Assembly (NCBI RefSeq): GCF_012489685.1
Contig: NC_080043.1
Span: 80,306,292 to 80,370,291, forward strand
DNA length: 64,000 nt
Direction: 5' to 3'
From: Lotus japonicus
Taxonomy: Eukaryota > Streptophyta > Magnoliopsida > Fabales > Fabaceae
Shown: in pieces, positions 1-10,498 of the stretch
Numbering within the stretch: the stretch's first letter is position 1
Layout: each line of letters starts with the position of its first letter
Program-made: the position numbers and the translations under genes
The notes under the pieces: generated by a model
What the model saw: the letters and a program-made list of their open reading frames with translations, nothing else
Told to the model about the DNA's origin: nothing
Database searches by the model: none

Positions 1-263
1 ACCATGTCTAATTTGAGTGTGGTAGTGTAGACACTTCTCTCTTATGTGTCTCTCATAAATATGTTCATATAAAATATTATTATATTTGCTTATCATTTAA
101 TCCCCTAAAGTATGTAGTTGATTGTGGGATCTACAAGAGAAACTTTTAAGAGTTTTTTGGTTGAAGTAAAAAGTTGGTAAGTGGTTTAGATGATGTGACA
201 CTATGGAAAATTGTAAAAAATGAAATGTAGACACTCAACTGAATGTGATGGATAAAGATGCTC
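1..263. other. AT-rich flank without recognisable gene
   Basis: No open frame with recognisable content and no terminal repeats could be seen. It is the left flank of the element that begins at 267. Confidence 0.5.
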
Positions 264-689
264 TTAGAGCAACTCCAACGGGAGTTGCTTAGCATGGTTC
301 CTTAAGTTAAGTTGCGTTCCTTATTTTTCTCCCCCATTGGAGCTTGCTGAGGTGGCGTTGCTAAGCTCCCAAAGTTAAACAACGTTGCTTAAATAAGCAA
401 CGCTCCTTAACTTGCTGAAGCTTAATAAAAAACTGTTTTTTCTCTTACATTCAGCAACAGAAATCGTTAAAAGAAGAGGGAAGAACACATTCATGAACAA
501 CAATCCAACAATCCATTAAATTTCAGAAATTTCAACAATCCAAAATTTCAGAAATACATAACACAGATTTAACCATTAAAATACAAAAAAAATCAAAAAA
601 ATTACACAAAAAATGGAGAGGATCTGTGATGGCGACGGAGATGGTCTCTTGCATGTCGCCGATCTGAAGGCTGAAACCTCCGTTCTCTT

Positions 690-990
690 GCATGTCGCTG
701 ATCTGATTTGAACGAGGGTTGAACGATGAAGCTTCGAGTGAGAGAGAACGCGGATGGAGGCAGAAACAGGGTTTGAACGAGGGTTGAACTATGAAGCTTC
801 GATTTTGAACGACAGAAAGAGGGTATTGACGGGTTTGAACGAGGAAGCTTCGATTTTGAACGATTTTGATGTGATTTGAGAGAAGAAAGCTTCGATTTTG
901 AACGGCAGAAAGAGGGTTTGAACGATTTTGAACGATGAAGCTTCGATTTTGAACGATTTTGATGTGAGTTTGAGAGATCAAAGCTTCGAT
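690..990. repeat. Degenerate short repeats in the left arm of the Harbinger element
   Basis: Several diverged copies of a unit with the core AAGCTTCGATTTTGAACGA lie in this stretch. Minus-strand frames through it show a recurring Asn-Arg-Ser-Phe pattern that simply reflects the repeat. It is not considered coding. Confidence 0.6.
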
Positions 991-1406
991 TTTGACCGCG
1001 GATGGAGGCAGAAAGACGGTGAGAGATGTGAGTTTGAGAGATGAAGAGAGAAAGTTGTTTGTGGGTTTGACGTTTGAGCAGGAAGCTTCCAGATCCAGAG
1101 AGTGAGAGAGAAAGAGGGTTTGTGTGTGTTTTGAAACAATGAAACCGTAGGAGAAAAAAAGAGAGAGTGGGATAAAGTGAAGGAAGCTTCGAGATTCATG
1201 GTCTGGGTCGGTGCGTTTTGAGCCTTATTGAGTCTGGGTCGGTGCGTTTTGGACTCAATGTATCCGTTTGGCCCAAAACAAGGAAAAAAAATCATTATTT
1301 TCAAGTTTAATTATTTTCAAGTATAAATAAGATGTTTGTACCATTTTTTTTTTTACTTTTTTACACAACTACACTTTCACACAATTTCATTCTTCCCACA
1401 TACTCA

Positions 1407-2573
1407 ATGAATCCTTCTTTTCAAGCTTATTGTGAGTACTTGAAAAATCAATCTTCTACTACTCTTGAAAATTCTTCAAATCCACAAAGCTCAATGTATC
1501 AAACACCTCCAAACCAAGTCTCACAACAACCACCTCCAAACCAAGTCTCAATACAACCACCTCCATACCAAGTCTCACAACAACCACCTCCAAACCAAGT
1601 CTCAATACAACCACCACCATATCAAGTCTCACAACAACAACCAATCTTTTACCAAAACCAACCACATTATGCCGGTAACAATTCTCCAAATCCACAATAT
1701 GTAATGTATCAACAACAACCATGCATTTACCAACCACATGCTGGAGATGGTTCCCAAAATCCAACTCATTTTGTGCATCCATCACCACCACCACCAAACT
1801 CCTATAGCCCTCAAATTAGTAGCAGTAGTGAAAAAGTACCTGAAACACAATTTGAAGGTATGGTTGATGAGCTTGATGAGACTACTTTCCCTGCTAAAGG
1901 TGTTGACCAGAAACCCAAAAAACAACGCTTGAAATGGTGCGAAAATGACGATATAATTCTTCTCCAGACATGGCTCAACATTTCAAAGGATTCGGTAACA
2001 GGAACTGATCAAAAGGCTGAAACCTTTTGGCGGAGGATTGAACATCAATACAACAAGTACCGCAAAGTAGGTTCTCCTGAGAGGCAATGGTCTCAACTGA
2101 AGTCTCGCTTTCATACATTGAGTAAAGCGGTCTCAACTTTTGTCGGTTGCTACAAGAAAGTTACCAACCCTCCGAAGAGCGGCTACTCTGAGAGAGATAT
2201 CATGGCTGATGCATGTTCATTGTATAATGCAATGGAAAAGACTAAAACATTCAATTTTGAGCATGCATGGCGGGTGTTGAAAGATGAACCCAAGTGGAAA
2301 GGAGAAGCAATGCCAATCTATTCTCAGCAGTCACAACATTCTACTGATGGGGTGCACACATCAATCGATGGTTCAGAACATGAGGTAGTACAAATATTTT
2401 CCCGTCCACCAGGTCAGAAAGATATGAAGGCAAAGGCAAAGGCTAAGGCAAAGGCAAAGGCTACAACAACTTCCAACGATGAACAAAAGATGGCAGAGGC
2501 GGAATCTCTTGTCAAGGAAAAAGGGGAAAGGATGGCAAGACTTGTCCAATATAATGTAATGCATTTTGTTTGA
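1407..2573 (+). CDS. Myb/SANT-like DNA-binding protein of a PIF/Harbinger element
   Basis: Probably the accessory Myb-like protein of PIF/Harbinger transposons, which helps the transposase bind the element ends. Host annotations often name relatives NAM-associated or GST-T3-like proteins. The start MNPSFQAYC at 1407 is preferred over the upstream ATG at 1332, because a TATA-like TATAAATA at about 1322-1329 would place transcription start after 1332. The N-terminal third is Pro/Gln-rich, with a roughly 12-residue PPPNQVSQQ-like repeat. The DNA-binding region follows (about residues 170-300 from this start) with spaced tryptophans (RLKWCENDD, FWRRIEHQY, RQWSQLKSRF). A Lys-Ala run (KAKAKAKAKAKA) lies near the C terminus. 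The frame is intact at 388 residues. Its partner transposase is not in the element. Confidence 0.75.
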   Translation: MNPSFQAYCEYLKNQSSTTLENSSNPQSSMYQTPPNQVSQQPPPNQVSIQPPPYQVSQQPPPNQVSIQPPPYQVSQQQPIFYQNQPHYAGNNSPNPQYVMYQQQPCIYQPHAGDGSQNPTHFVHPSPPPPNSYSPQISSSSEKVPETQFEGMVDELDETTFPAKGVDQKPKKQRLKWCENDDIILLQTWLNISKDSVTGTDQKAETFWRRIEHQYNKYRKVGSPERQWSQLKSRFHTLSKAVSTFVGCYKKVTNPPKSGYSERDIMADACSLYNAMEKTKTFNFEHAWRVLKDEPKWKGEAMPIYSQQSQHSTDGVHTSIDGSEHEVVQIFSRPPGQKDMKAKAKAKAKAKATTTSNDEQKMAEAESLVKEKGERMARLVQYNVMHFV

Positions 2574-2974
2574 ATTTTTTTTAAATACCATGTCCAATTT
2601 TAAATATATTTATATTGTTATAAATATTAATTAATATTTAAATTTAAGTCATGCTTAGTTGGAAATAAAAAATATAAACATATGAGGTACAGTGGGGTCC
2701 AACTAAAAGTAAAATAAGCAACCATGCACTGGAGTGAATTATGCATGGGTTGCTTATGAGTTGCTTAAATCCCATGTGGCAGTCTGGGCCCACCAGAATA
2801 GCATTTAAGCAACCCAATAAGCAACCATGCATTGGAGATGCTCTTAAGTTGTCAACTCTTCAGCTCTAACCCCATCCACGTGTCACTCTCTACATTTGTT
2901 AATTTTATTCCTTTCCCACATCCAAAAATACAAAAATAAAATAAGTAGCGTGATATTTGGAAAACATATATTAA

Positions 2975-4753
2975 AGCTATGTTTGGCATGTCATTTCAGC
3001 TAGCTTATAGTTTATTTGACTAGCTTAAAACTTATTTGACTAGCTTAAAAGCTCTTCAAAAGTGTTTGGTGAATGAGCTTATTTCAGTAGCTTAAAGCTT
3101 TAAGCTATAAGGTATATCATGTAGCTTATAGCTTAAAGCTTATAGCTTATTAAATTTATTTTCATTTTTATCCTTATTATTTTATTAAAATACCACCATT
3201 ACCCTTATATATTTATAAAAACACTAAACATATTTTTCTCTCACACTTACGTATGCAGTTCCCGCCACACCGCTACGCACCATAAGTACTAAAAGTATTA
3301 TATTAATAAAAATAAGTAAAAATTAATATTATATTTTTAAGATGATGTGGTAGTTAGTGATCTTTGCCATATGTGTGAATCAACACTAGAATCTGTTTCA
3401 CATCTGTTTCTTCATTGTGCGAAAGTATGGCCCCCTGTGGTGTGCTGTCATGAATTGGGAGGGAACACAATGGGTAGTGCCCGGATCATTTTCCATGCTC
3501 ATGGAAGAATGGGACTCTTTGGCTGTTGCTACAAATAAACTGTGCTGGAAAATCATTCCAGCATCCTTGGTTTGGTCCTTGTGGCTTGGTAGAAATGATG
3601 ATTTGTTTAAAGACAAGCGTTTCTCAACTCAAGATGTGTGGGATCTGCATCTCTTACGCGCAACATGGTGGGTAAAGGGAGCTTGGCCTGACTGCCCATA
3701 TGATATTTCTCAAATGCTATCCAACTATTGTAATATTAAGATCAAAAAACGCCTTGCTGGGCCTCGCTTTGCACAATGGGATCCCCCTCTACTTGGCACC
3801 CTCAAATTCAATGTTGATGGGTCTTCTTTTGGCAATCCTGGCCCTTGCCGTGTTGGTGGGCTGGTTCGCAATGCAAACAAGGAAATTCTGGGAATGTTCT
3901 CAAAAAGCACTGGCGACGGTTGGGCATATGCAGCGGAGGTAAAGGCGATCTTGATGGCCTTAATCTTTTGCCACCAATTCTTGTTGAATAATGTCACAAT
4001 TGAAAGTGACTCTTCCTTGGCGGTGGGGTGGGTAAATTCGAAAAGCAATAGACCATGGGCTTTGATTAACGACCTCAATCAAATTGATTATCTAGTTTCG
4101 CAAGTCAACTGCTTCAGCATCCAGCATATCTTTCGCGAAGCAAACGACCAAGCTGATCAGCTAGCGAAGGATGGTGTTAATCGAGCTTCACCTCTCTGGA
4201 TTTGTAATGTATCTAATCCTAGTTCGCAGAACAATGGCGCTTTTCACTGAGGCGGGTTGTGCTGTGGTTCTTGTCATGCTTCAAGCCTTCGCGAATTTTT
4301 TCCTTGTTAGCAATCCTTACTTGGCTTGTTGTCCTCGTTGTCTTGATGCGCTTGTTGCGGCTCGCTAGCTTCCTGACCCCTCTTTTTAGTTTTCCTTTTC
4401 TCTGTTTTATTTGTCTTTGTATTATTTGCTTTTGTTCCTTGCTGTTTATTATTGTTCTGTACTCTTGCAGTTTGGTGTTTTATCCTCTCTGCCTTAATAT
4501 ATTTCCGTTTGGTTTTCCAAAAAAAAAAAACTTGAGTTAATAAAAATATTTAAAGTGATAATAATTTTAATATTAATATCATATATGTATTGATGTGAAA
4601 ATAAAGTAATGTTAAATATAAAAATAATTATACAAGTTTGTCCTTTTACAATTTCAGCTTGTTTAACAGCTAGTTTTACCAAACACTTTTGTTTCAATCA
4701 CGTAGTTTTTCAGCTTTCAGCTAGCTTATCAGCTAAACATGTCAAACATAGCC
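2975..4753. mobile_element. Tourist/PIF-like MITE interrupted by a LINE fragment
   Basis: The ends are AGCTATGTTTGGCATG at the left and GGCTATGTTTGACATG in reverse complement at the right, flanked by TAA at 2972-2974 and 4754-4756. The interior near both ends is rich in AGCTTATAGCTT-type palindromic repeats. About 1.2 kb of LINE sequence (3340-4533) is nested inside, so the MITE alone is about 0.6 kb. A 3-bp TAA target site and G(G)CTATGTTTGG ends fit Tourist-like elements. Confidence 0.7.
3340..4533 (+). pseudogene. 5'-truncated LINE: zf-RVT remnant plus RNase H
   Basis: The sequence opens inside a reverse-transcriptase zinc-finger-like region (LCHMCESTLESVSHLFLHC, zf-RVT style). It continues into a plant LINE RNase H domain containing FNVDGSSFGNPGP, AEVKAILMAL, IESDSSLAVGWVNS and FREANDQADQLAKDG. 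The two parts are in different frames; the break is near the C-run at about 3430. The coding part stops at 4250, followed by a 3' UTR and an A-run at 4519-4530. The RT and endonuclease regions are absent because of 5' truncation. No clear target-site duplication was found. Confidence 0.85.
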
Positions 4754-4756
4754 TAA

Positions 4757-5200
4757 GCTTATAAAAAAAAACTAAATAAACCTTTCAATATTTTTTTTCC
4801 TGGTGCTCTCCAACATTTTTTTGTTATTGTTAATATATATTAAATTATATTATTTTCATTCTGATGTTAATTTTGACCGGCCAGAATAATATTGAACTTA
4901 TTTCAGAGTAACTTTGTCAAATATATTTCACTTAATATTTTTTTGTAGATATTAAATTTTATTAATTCAACCATTACATTAATTTTTTTTCACTAAATAG
5001 ATTGATGATTTATTTACTAAAAGTTTATACAAATTGATGAAAGTAATTACCCTTTTAATATGGGTATTTCTTTTCTCTTGAATAGTTTTTTTTTGAGAGA
5101 TTTTCTCTTGAATAGTTAAATAGGAACATATGTTTAGTTGCCTCATTAAATTAAGTAGATATTAAATCAAAGAAAAATATTGAATTTTTACTCTTTACTC
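4757..5200. other. AT-rich spacer
   Basis: Low-complexity AT-rich sequence with no supported gene. One 13-bp poly(T) micro-insertion at 5088-5100 is listed separately. Confidence 0.5.
5071..5117 (-). repeat. Micro-retroposon: 13-bp insert in a 17-bp duplication
   Basis: The 17-bp sequence TTTTCTCTTGAATAGTT occurs at 5071-5087 and 5101-5117. Between the copies lies TTTTTTTGAGAGA, which reads as an A-tailed insert on the minus strand. Confidence 0.7.
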
Positions 5201-5204
5201 AATT

Positions 5205-5312
5205 ATTGGAGCTCTATCATATAAGACCGGTGGGACATATGAGTTTTAGAGATAAAGATTCAAGGATCAATATATCAAAGATGCACTTTATCTTTTAGAT
5301 GTACTAATTTTT
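5205..5312 (+). repeat. Degenerate SINE-like repeat (family 2)
   Basis: It shares the layout GACATATGAGTT, then AGATAAAG, then a GATCAATATAT-like core, then CTTTATCTTTTAGATGTA, with copies at about 10072-10217 and 43505-43605. It lies just upstream of the first SAUR promoter and is missing at the matching place of the second SAUR unit, so it was inserted after the duplication or lost from the other copy. Confidence 0.5.
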
Positions 5313-5372
5313 TTTAGAGTTATATGATTGGATGGTGATTATAATTAATCACCAACCAAGATCAAACGGTTT

Positions 5373-5466
5373 AGAGTCCCACTTTTAAGTAACCGCAGAC
5401 CTTTTGGCTTCCCACTTATCGCAGGTTCTTTTCAAAAAAAAAAAAAAAAGAGTCCCACTTTTAAGT
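5373..5466 (+). repeat. 58-bp A-tailed retroposon in the SAUR copy 1 promoter
   Basis: An 18-bp duplication (AGAGTCCCACTTTTAAGT) at 5373-5390 and 5449-5466 brackets a 58-bp insert ending in an A15 run. The paralogous promoter at about 10677-10690 has the uninterrupted site. The insert lies some 40 bp upstream of the TATA-like box at 5503. Confidence 0.85.
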
Positions 5467-5502
5467 CTACAATCTTGTGTTGAAAAATCTCTCTCTCTGT
5501 CC

Positions 5503-5513
5503 CTATAATATAG
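5503..5513 (+). promoter_or_regulatory. TATA-like box of SAUR copy 1
   Basis: CTATAATATAG lies 155 bp before the start codon and is conserved at 10732-10742 in front of the second SAUR gene. Confidence 0.5.
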
Positions 5514-5667
5514 CAGAATCTGTTAAGTCTTTGGGTAACTACAAGTTTCTTCGTTTGTTATACACCTAACGTACGTTCACTGAGATTCTTCCACCCGCCG
5601 CAAACACAAGAACACACACAGTCTCAATCTTTTTGTCCTCCTCGTTCCTCTCTCTGGTTTTCAAGAA

Positions 5668-6006
5668 ATGGGTTGCGGTGAGAAGAGCCCCAAGAGCCTC
5701 CATTCGCACGGCCACCATCTCCACGGCGGCGGAGATGGGAAGAAGCAGCAAGAATTCCGAGGCGTTCCGAAAGGGTGTATGGCGATCAAGGTGGGCCAGG
5801 GCGAAGAGAAACAGAGATTCGTGGTGCCTGTGATGTACTTGAAACACCCTCTGTTCATGCAGCTTCTGAAAGAGGCAGAGGAAGAGTACGGGTTCGATCA
5901 GAAAGGAGCCATCACCATCCCTTGCCATGTCGAGGAATTCAGAAACGTTCAGGGCTTGATCGATAGGGACAAGAGCCTCCATCATCATGGATGCTTTGGC
6001 TTCTGA
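5668..6006 (+). CDS. SAUR: SAUR-family auxin-responsive protein, copy 1
   Basis: Small auxin-up RNA protein of 112 residues from a single exon, as is usual for the family. SAURs are short-lived proteins that promote cell expansion, many by inhibiting PP2C.D phosphatases at the plasma membrane. The conserved SAUR core spans about residues 30-103: FRGVPKGCMAIKVG, RFVVPVMYLKHPLFMQLL, EEEYGFDQKGAITIPC and EEFRNVQGLID. The YGFDQ-G-ITIPC-VEEF pattern resembles the SAUR32-like subgroup. The N terminus (MGCGEKSPKS) is His/Gly-rich and the C terminus ends in a His cluster plus CFGF. Together with 10888-11211 it forms a tandem pair sharing coding and promoter sequence. Its promoter carries the A-tailed insertion at 5391-5448 that the other copy lacks. 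Confidence 0.9.
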   Translation: MGCGEKSPKSLHSHGHHLHGGGDGKKQQEFRGVPKGCMAIKVGQGEEKQRFVVPVMYLKHPLFMQLLKEAEEEYGFDQKGAITIPCHVEEFRNVQGLIDRDKSLHHHGCFGF

Positions 6007-6239
6007 TTCTGTTCTAATCATATCCCAGACCCAGAAATCATGGCCTCAATTTTAGAATGAAATGGTCTTGTAAATTTTTACCTTTTAGGTTCTTTTTCTC
6101 TTTTCTTGAATGTATAAAAGGAAAACTTTAAGTAGAGGATGATGATGAAGAAGACAACATAATGTTGCTCCTTCCAATTGTGGTTACTTTAATGAGAATA
6201 TGAGATGATCTTTTTTTGTAGAAGAAATTTGGAAAGAAT

Positions 6240-7436
6240 GCCACAACTCAATATCTTAGTACTTGATATTTACTTTTTAATTATGGATGAGTTTGGTTTC
6301 TATGAGATTGAGAGTTGAGACTTTGTCAAATGAACTTATGCCAAATGACATATGAACAGAGATGTTGTTTTAAATGATAACACTGGACTATTTTTTTGTC
6401 TATGTGACTATGTGTATGAGGGAACTAGTAAAATATGTATTTGGAGAGCTGTTTGTGCAGTTTAAAGGGAGGATATAGTTTTGACAATGACATCAAGTGG
6501 GATTGCGTTTAAGTTAATCAAATTTGTATTCCTTTAAATTGCAATGAGGATTAACCCGCAACATTTACATAGTTTAGAGATATTCACGGTTTCTCCAACC
6601 CTCTAGTTTTTTATGGAGATTTTAAGCGAATGATAATGTGCATGCTGCAACAACTCTTCATATCATAGGACTCTTGAAAAGTCTTAGGTTAATGCAGAAC
6701 TTTGAGGCACGACCAAGACTACCCAGGAGGGGTAGGTGCTGAGAAGACTATGAGAGATAGCGGTGGCGAGCTGTGATATGAGGGGTGAAGGAGCGCATCA
6801 GGGGTTGAAGGAGAAGGGGTTAGGTCCGATCGTTGTGGGTGAGCCTAGGAGGGCGTCCTGCAAAGACTCCGATTCTAAAGTCAGTCTAAGAACCTTTGTG
6901 AAATCTCCTAAGTGTTGTGTGTTAGAAAAAACCTACTTGCTCTCTGATAGAGAGAGTCTTTTATACTCCCCCAGGGGCTTGGGTAGCTTCTGGAGGTCAT
7001 GAGAGCCTAGGCTTCTAGGGGTCTCCTTACCGTTGGATTTCCCTGCAGCCTCTGTTGTGCTCAGAGATCCAAGAGTCAGGGGTTCCTAGTAACCAGTAGC
7101 TAAATCTGGGGCTATACCCCTACCCTCTTGCGACAGGGGTCTAGAGTCAGTGGTGTGACGATTGAGGTGGTTCGAATCACTCTTCTAGCTTGCATCACCC
7201 GCCCTGGGTGTGGTCGATGAAGCAGGTGGTCGGTAGTCAAGAGTGATCCTTTGGGATAGGTTGGAGGGGGTCGGTCGGTTTGACCAACTCCCAGAATAGT
7301 AGCCTTCTAGTTCTGGTCCACCAGGGTTGTGGAGCTTGAATTAAAGTGGTCAGTTGTCATTCTTGGTCGAGGACCGGTCAGATTGGTCGTTTCCCAGAAC
7401 AGTAGGGGGTCGGTCGGTCTGACCGACTCCCATAAC
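6240..7436. other. Gene-free spacer with LTR-like GC-richer block
   Basis: No real gene was recognised. From about 6700 to 7435 the base composition becomes GC-richer. The block contains repeats of GGTCGGTCGGT-GACC-ACTCCC (near 7268 and 7407) and a TATA-like TTTTATACTCCC at about 6959. It resembles a decayed LTR or non-autonomous element, but no boundaries were found. Confidence 0.3.
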
Positions 7437-7692
7437 AAGTTTCTAAGAAGACAATTTCTCGTTGTAATTTCCTTTGACATGACTACCAATAAAAGTCAAG
7501 GACATGTCCCTTAAACAAGTGGAAATATATCTCTCACAACATGTCTTCTCTCATGGTCAATTTTATGTTGGTGTTTTAAGAGCCACAAGTCGTTTTGGAT
7601 TAAAAATTCTAGCACATGATTTTGAAGGTCAAAATTGTAACTGTGCTTCAATCGTGGTTTACCATGAAGTATTTATGCATTGTGATTATTAA
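7437..7692 (+). pseudogene. Helitron helicase (PIF1-like) C-terminal relic
   Basis: Two frames joined by a single-base shift near 7507 together resemble the last part of Helitron RepHel helicases. The first part reads RRQFLVVISFDMTTNKSQG. The second contains SLKQVEIYLSQHVFSHGQFY, then VGVLRATSRFGLKIL, and ends at 7692. The TxNKSQG and FSHGQFYV-VLRATSR motifs correspond to helicase motifs V and VI of the family. The upstream helicase and the Rep domain are absent and no Helitron ends were recognised. Confidence 0.75.
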
Positions 7693-8598
7693 TATGAATT
7701 TTTATAATAATGCGAAAAAAATAAAAAATTACTAAAAAGGGGTAAAAAAATTATTTATCTTAATATAGGGTGATTTTTTATAACATGGAGGTGATGTGGC
7801 TGCGCAGAGAGAATTCGCGTTTAGACCATGGTTTCGCCTTAAATGAGTTGAGTCCTAATAAGACAAATCTATCATATTCTGTGCTTACTTGATGGGAGAC
7901 ATGAGGACATAAATTGAATTCGTATTGACCGAGGCGAATCAAACAAAATTCAACTCAAATGAGGTGAATTCAACAAAATTCAAGCGAGGTGAGGCGAATT
8001 CAAAACTCAGTTTTTTCCATGGTTGTTAAAACCGGACCGGACCGGATGGTCCGATCGGTACAACCGAAAACCAGAGTGCTTAGCGGTCTAAAACGTTTGA
8101 AAAATCGGATGGCAATAAAACCGGTAAAGAACCGTGAAAACCGGTTAAAAACCGCAAAACCGGTAAAAACCGGTGGTTCATCGGTTTAGACCGGTTCCTT
8201 CTTTGCACCCACAGAACCATCGTGCGCCACTATTACACGCCGTCCCGAGCTCTGATTCGCCAGTACCAGCCGGCAACCACCCAGATCTGTTCGAGTTCAC
8301 AACACTGTACCAACTACTGCTTCTATGCAGTTCACAACTTTGTGTATTGGAAAGCATGTTTTTTCCCCTATGCTGCTTCACTGATTTTTTACCTGGTTTA
8401 CGATGAGAAGATGATAAAGGTTGTTTAAAAAAATGATAAAAGGTTGCATAAATGTGATGTGCGGCTGTATTGTCACTTGGATGGGTGAATACTAGGGTTT
8501 GTGTTCTATTTCTAAAAAGCTCTCTACCTGGGCTTTTTTTTTCTTCAAACATGCTAGTGGGCTGGTTTTTGCCTTTTAAGTTATATCTTCAATTCTTC

Positions 8599-8880
8599 AT
8601 ACTTTCCTTTATTTGCAACGGTTGAGAGAGCAACTAACTTGTATGTACTTACTTTATTTATTATTCCCACTGGCCAGTCCTGTTAGTGGTCCCCGTTGGT
8701 GTTCTCCTTTTCGTTAGTGACATTGTAGGGCCGGATGTTTCTCCTCTCCCTTGGGCTTTTTACCCGGTTGTATTTCCCTTGGGCTTTATGCCCGGTTGTA
8801 TCCCCTCTGGGGCTTTGGACTTAGATCAACTTTCAATGAAACATGCACCTTTGACAAAAAAAAAATACTTTCCTTTATTT
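8599..8880 (+). mobile_element. 5'-truncated LINE tail nested in the hAT element
   Basis: A 16-bp duplication (ATACTTTCCTTTATTT) at 8599-8614 and 8865-8880 encloses 250 bp ending in an A-run after CACCTTTGAC. The insert contains the GGGCTTTTTACCCGGTTGTA-like repeats seen in 3' ends of plant L1 LINEs. It has no coding capacity. Confidence 0.85.
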
Positions 8881-8909
8881 TATTTTTTGTGTTTGTGCGG
8901 CTGCTTTTA

Positions 8910-8955
8910 AACCAATATCAATTTGGTTAATAAAAAAAAAAACCAATATCAATTT
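8910..8955 (+). repeat. Micro-retroposon: 16-bp insert in a 15-bp duplication
   Basis: AACCAATATCAATTT occurs at 8910-8924 and 8941-8955, enclosing GGTTAATAAAAAAAAA. Confidence 0.75.
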
Positions 8956-9342
8956 CATTTTGGAAAATTAATATTCACAGTAAAAGACCATGATGCGAGT
9001 ATATTTGTTATTAGAGGAAATTTCCTAATAATAGTTTAAAAAATTGAAGGTAGATTTAATTTGTATTACTAGTAAATGTTACATATAAATTTAAAAATAA
9101 GTATAAAAAAATATTATGAAGTTATGGATATATTTTGTAATTCAATATTTCCTTCTTATTATACATTGAAATCAATATTTTTTTACTACATATATTATAT
9201 ATTTATTTTAAAATAGTATTATTTAATTTATTGCGATAATACCGGTTAAACCACGGTTCAAATACGGTTGAACCAATAAACTTTGAACCAATGCCCTCAC
9301 CGGTTTGATCACCGGTCCGGTTTTAATAACCTTGGTTTTTTC

Positions 9343-10060
9343 ATTACAAAACCACACTTCGAAGTTGTAATCTTCACACAAAGCTTAAACAAAAGTTGTT
9401 TGGGGTTGAATTTGGTTGAAATTTATAATTTAAATTTTAAACTACTTTTGAAAAATGAATCATTTTCTTAATAGTTTTTAAATTTAATTAATCTCTAAAG
9501 TAATTTGAAATAAACTAAGTTAAAACCAACCGGTGAACTACACAATTTAAATTAAAATAGGCTCCCTTCAAAAAAATGCTAATTAATAAAAAATAATTTA
9601 ATTTTAGTTAATTTTAAAACCTAGACTAATTTATAAAAATATTAAAAAAATTAAGAGTAATCACTTTTTAAAAAAATTAATTTAGAAAATTAATTTTTGA
9701 TAAATATTATTTTTTTTATTCAAAAAAAAATTTAATACATTTGTCATTATTTATATCATATCCTATCATTATCCTATTTACTTCAAACAAAGAATATGAT
9801 AAAAGTCTATCATACTCTTATTCTATTCTGCCCACTAAACAAGACTTATGATTATATACAAATTAAACTCATATATATAGACATTTATGGAAGAATTTTA
9901 GCATGAATTTTTTATTAATAACATTTATAACACCATAATTGTTTTTAAATGTACTGCCTTTTTTTGGGCAAAAGATGAAACAGACATTTCACCTGATGAG
10001 TTAATGATCATTAACATCTAATTCAAGCCTACTTTTTTTCTTATTCATGTTGAATACTCA
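9343..10060. other. AT-rich spacer
   Basis: No gene, inverted ends or informative repeats were recognised. Confidence 0.5.
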
Positions 10061-10063
10061 ATA

Positions 10064-10225
10064 TTGATGCGTTGTTTCCGAGTGATAACTTAAGTGATAA
10101 GAGTTGGAAGACATATGAGTTGTAGAAGTGAAGGTCTAGAGATTAATATATGACGGGTGCAATTTATCTTTTTAATGTAAAAAACAATTCTCAGCTTATA
10201 AAAAAAATAAAAAAATCTTGATGCG
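10064..10225 (+). repeat. SINE-like repeat (family 2) with TTGATGCG duplication
   Basis: The 8-bp TTGATGCG occurs at 10064-10071 and 10218-10225. Between the copies is a sequence with AGTGATAAGAGTTGGAAGAC near the 5' end and GTGCAATTTATCTTTTTAATG followed by A-runs at the 3' end. It matches the degenerate copies at 5205-5312 and 43505-43605. Confidence 0.6.
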
Positions 10226-10298
10226 ATTAACCACATCATGAACGGCTTCTTAGGAAATCACTTTGACATACACATCCCTTTTAAATAAAAGTCAAATT

Positions 10299-10337
10299 AA
10301 CATTAACTACCTCTTCTTTAAAAAAAAACATTAACTA
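10299..10337 (+). repeat. Micro-retroposon: 17-bp insert in an 11-bp duplication
   Basis: AACATTAACTA at 10299-10309 and 10327-10337 encloses CCTCTTCTTTAAAAAAA. Confidence 0.6.
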
Positions 10338-10401
10338 GCTATTTTAATTAAATAGATATTAAATCAAAGAATAATAGTAGTACTACTTTCTAACAAATCT
10401 A

Positions 10402-10446
10402 AATTATTAGTATTAATTTTTTTTGACATAATTATTAGTATTAATT
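10402..10446 (-). repeat. Micro-retroposon: 11-bp insert in a 17-bp duplication
   Basis: AATTATTAGTATTAATT at 10402-10418 and 10430-10446 encloses TTTTTTGACAT, which is A-tailed on the minus strand. Confidence 0.7.
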
Positions 10447-10498
10447 AAGTACATATTTAAATAATTATTCAATTTTAACTTTTCATTAATTAAAATTA

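Larger units (their letters stand above)
267..2843 (+). mobile_element. PIF/Harbinger-type DNA transposon with only the Myb-like gene
   Basis: The terminal inverted repeats read GAGCAACTCCAA at the left end and GAGCATCTCCAA in reverse complement at the right end. They are flanked by an exact TTA duplication at 264-266 and 2844-2846. A 3-bp TWA target site and GAGCATCTCCAA-like ends are typical of PIF/Harbinger. Subterminal copies of GTTGCTTA occur at both ends. The 2577-bp element carries one open gene (1407-2573) coding for a Myb/SANT-like protein. No DDE transposase frame is visible in either strand, so it looks like a deletion derivative that kept only its DNA-binding gene. The left arm (about 690-990) is a degenerate internal repeat built on an AAGCTTCGATTTTGAACGA core. 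Confidence 0.85.
8018..9334. mobile_element. Non-autonomous hAT-like element, 1317 bp
   Basis: The inverted ends CATGGTTGTTAAAACCGG (left) and CAAGGTTATTAAAACCGG (right, reverse complement) are flanked by an exact 8-bp duplication GTTTTTTC at 8010-8017 and 9335-9342. An 8-bp target site fits hAT. The left interior is rich in ACCGGTTAAAACCGG-type repeats. No transposase frame is present. A LINE tail (8615-8864) and a 16-bp A-rich insert (8925-8940) are nested inside. Confidence 0.8.

Noticed and set aside
532..1304. Minus-strand frames with Asn-Arg-Ser-Phe repeats
   Set aside because: They are translations of a degenerate DNA repeat in the left arm of the Harbinger element.
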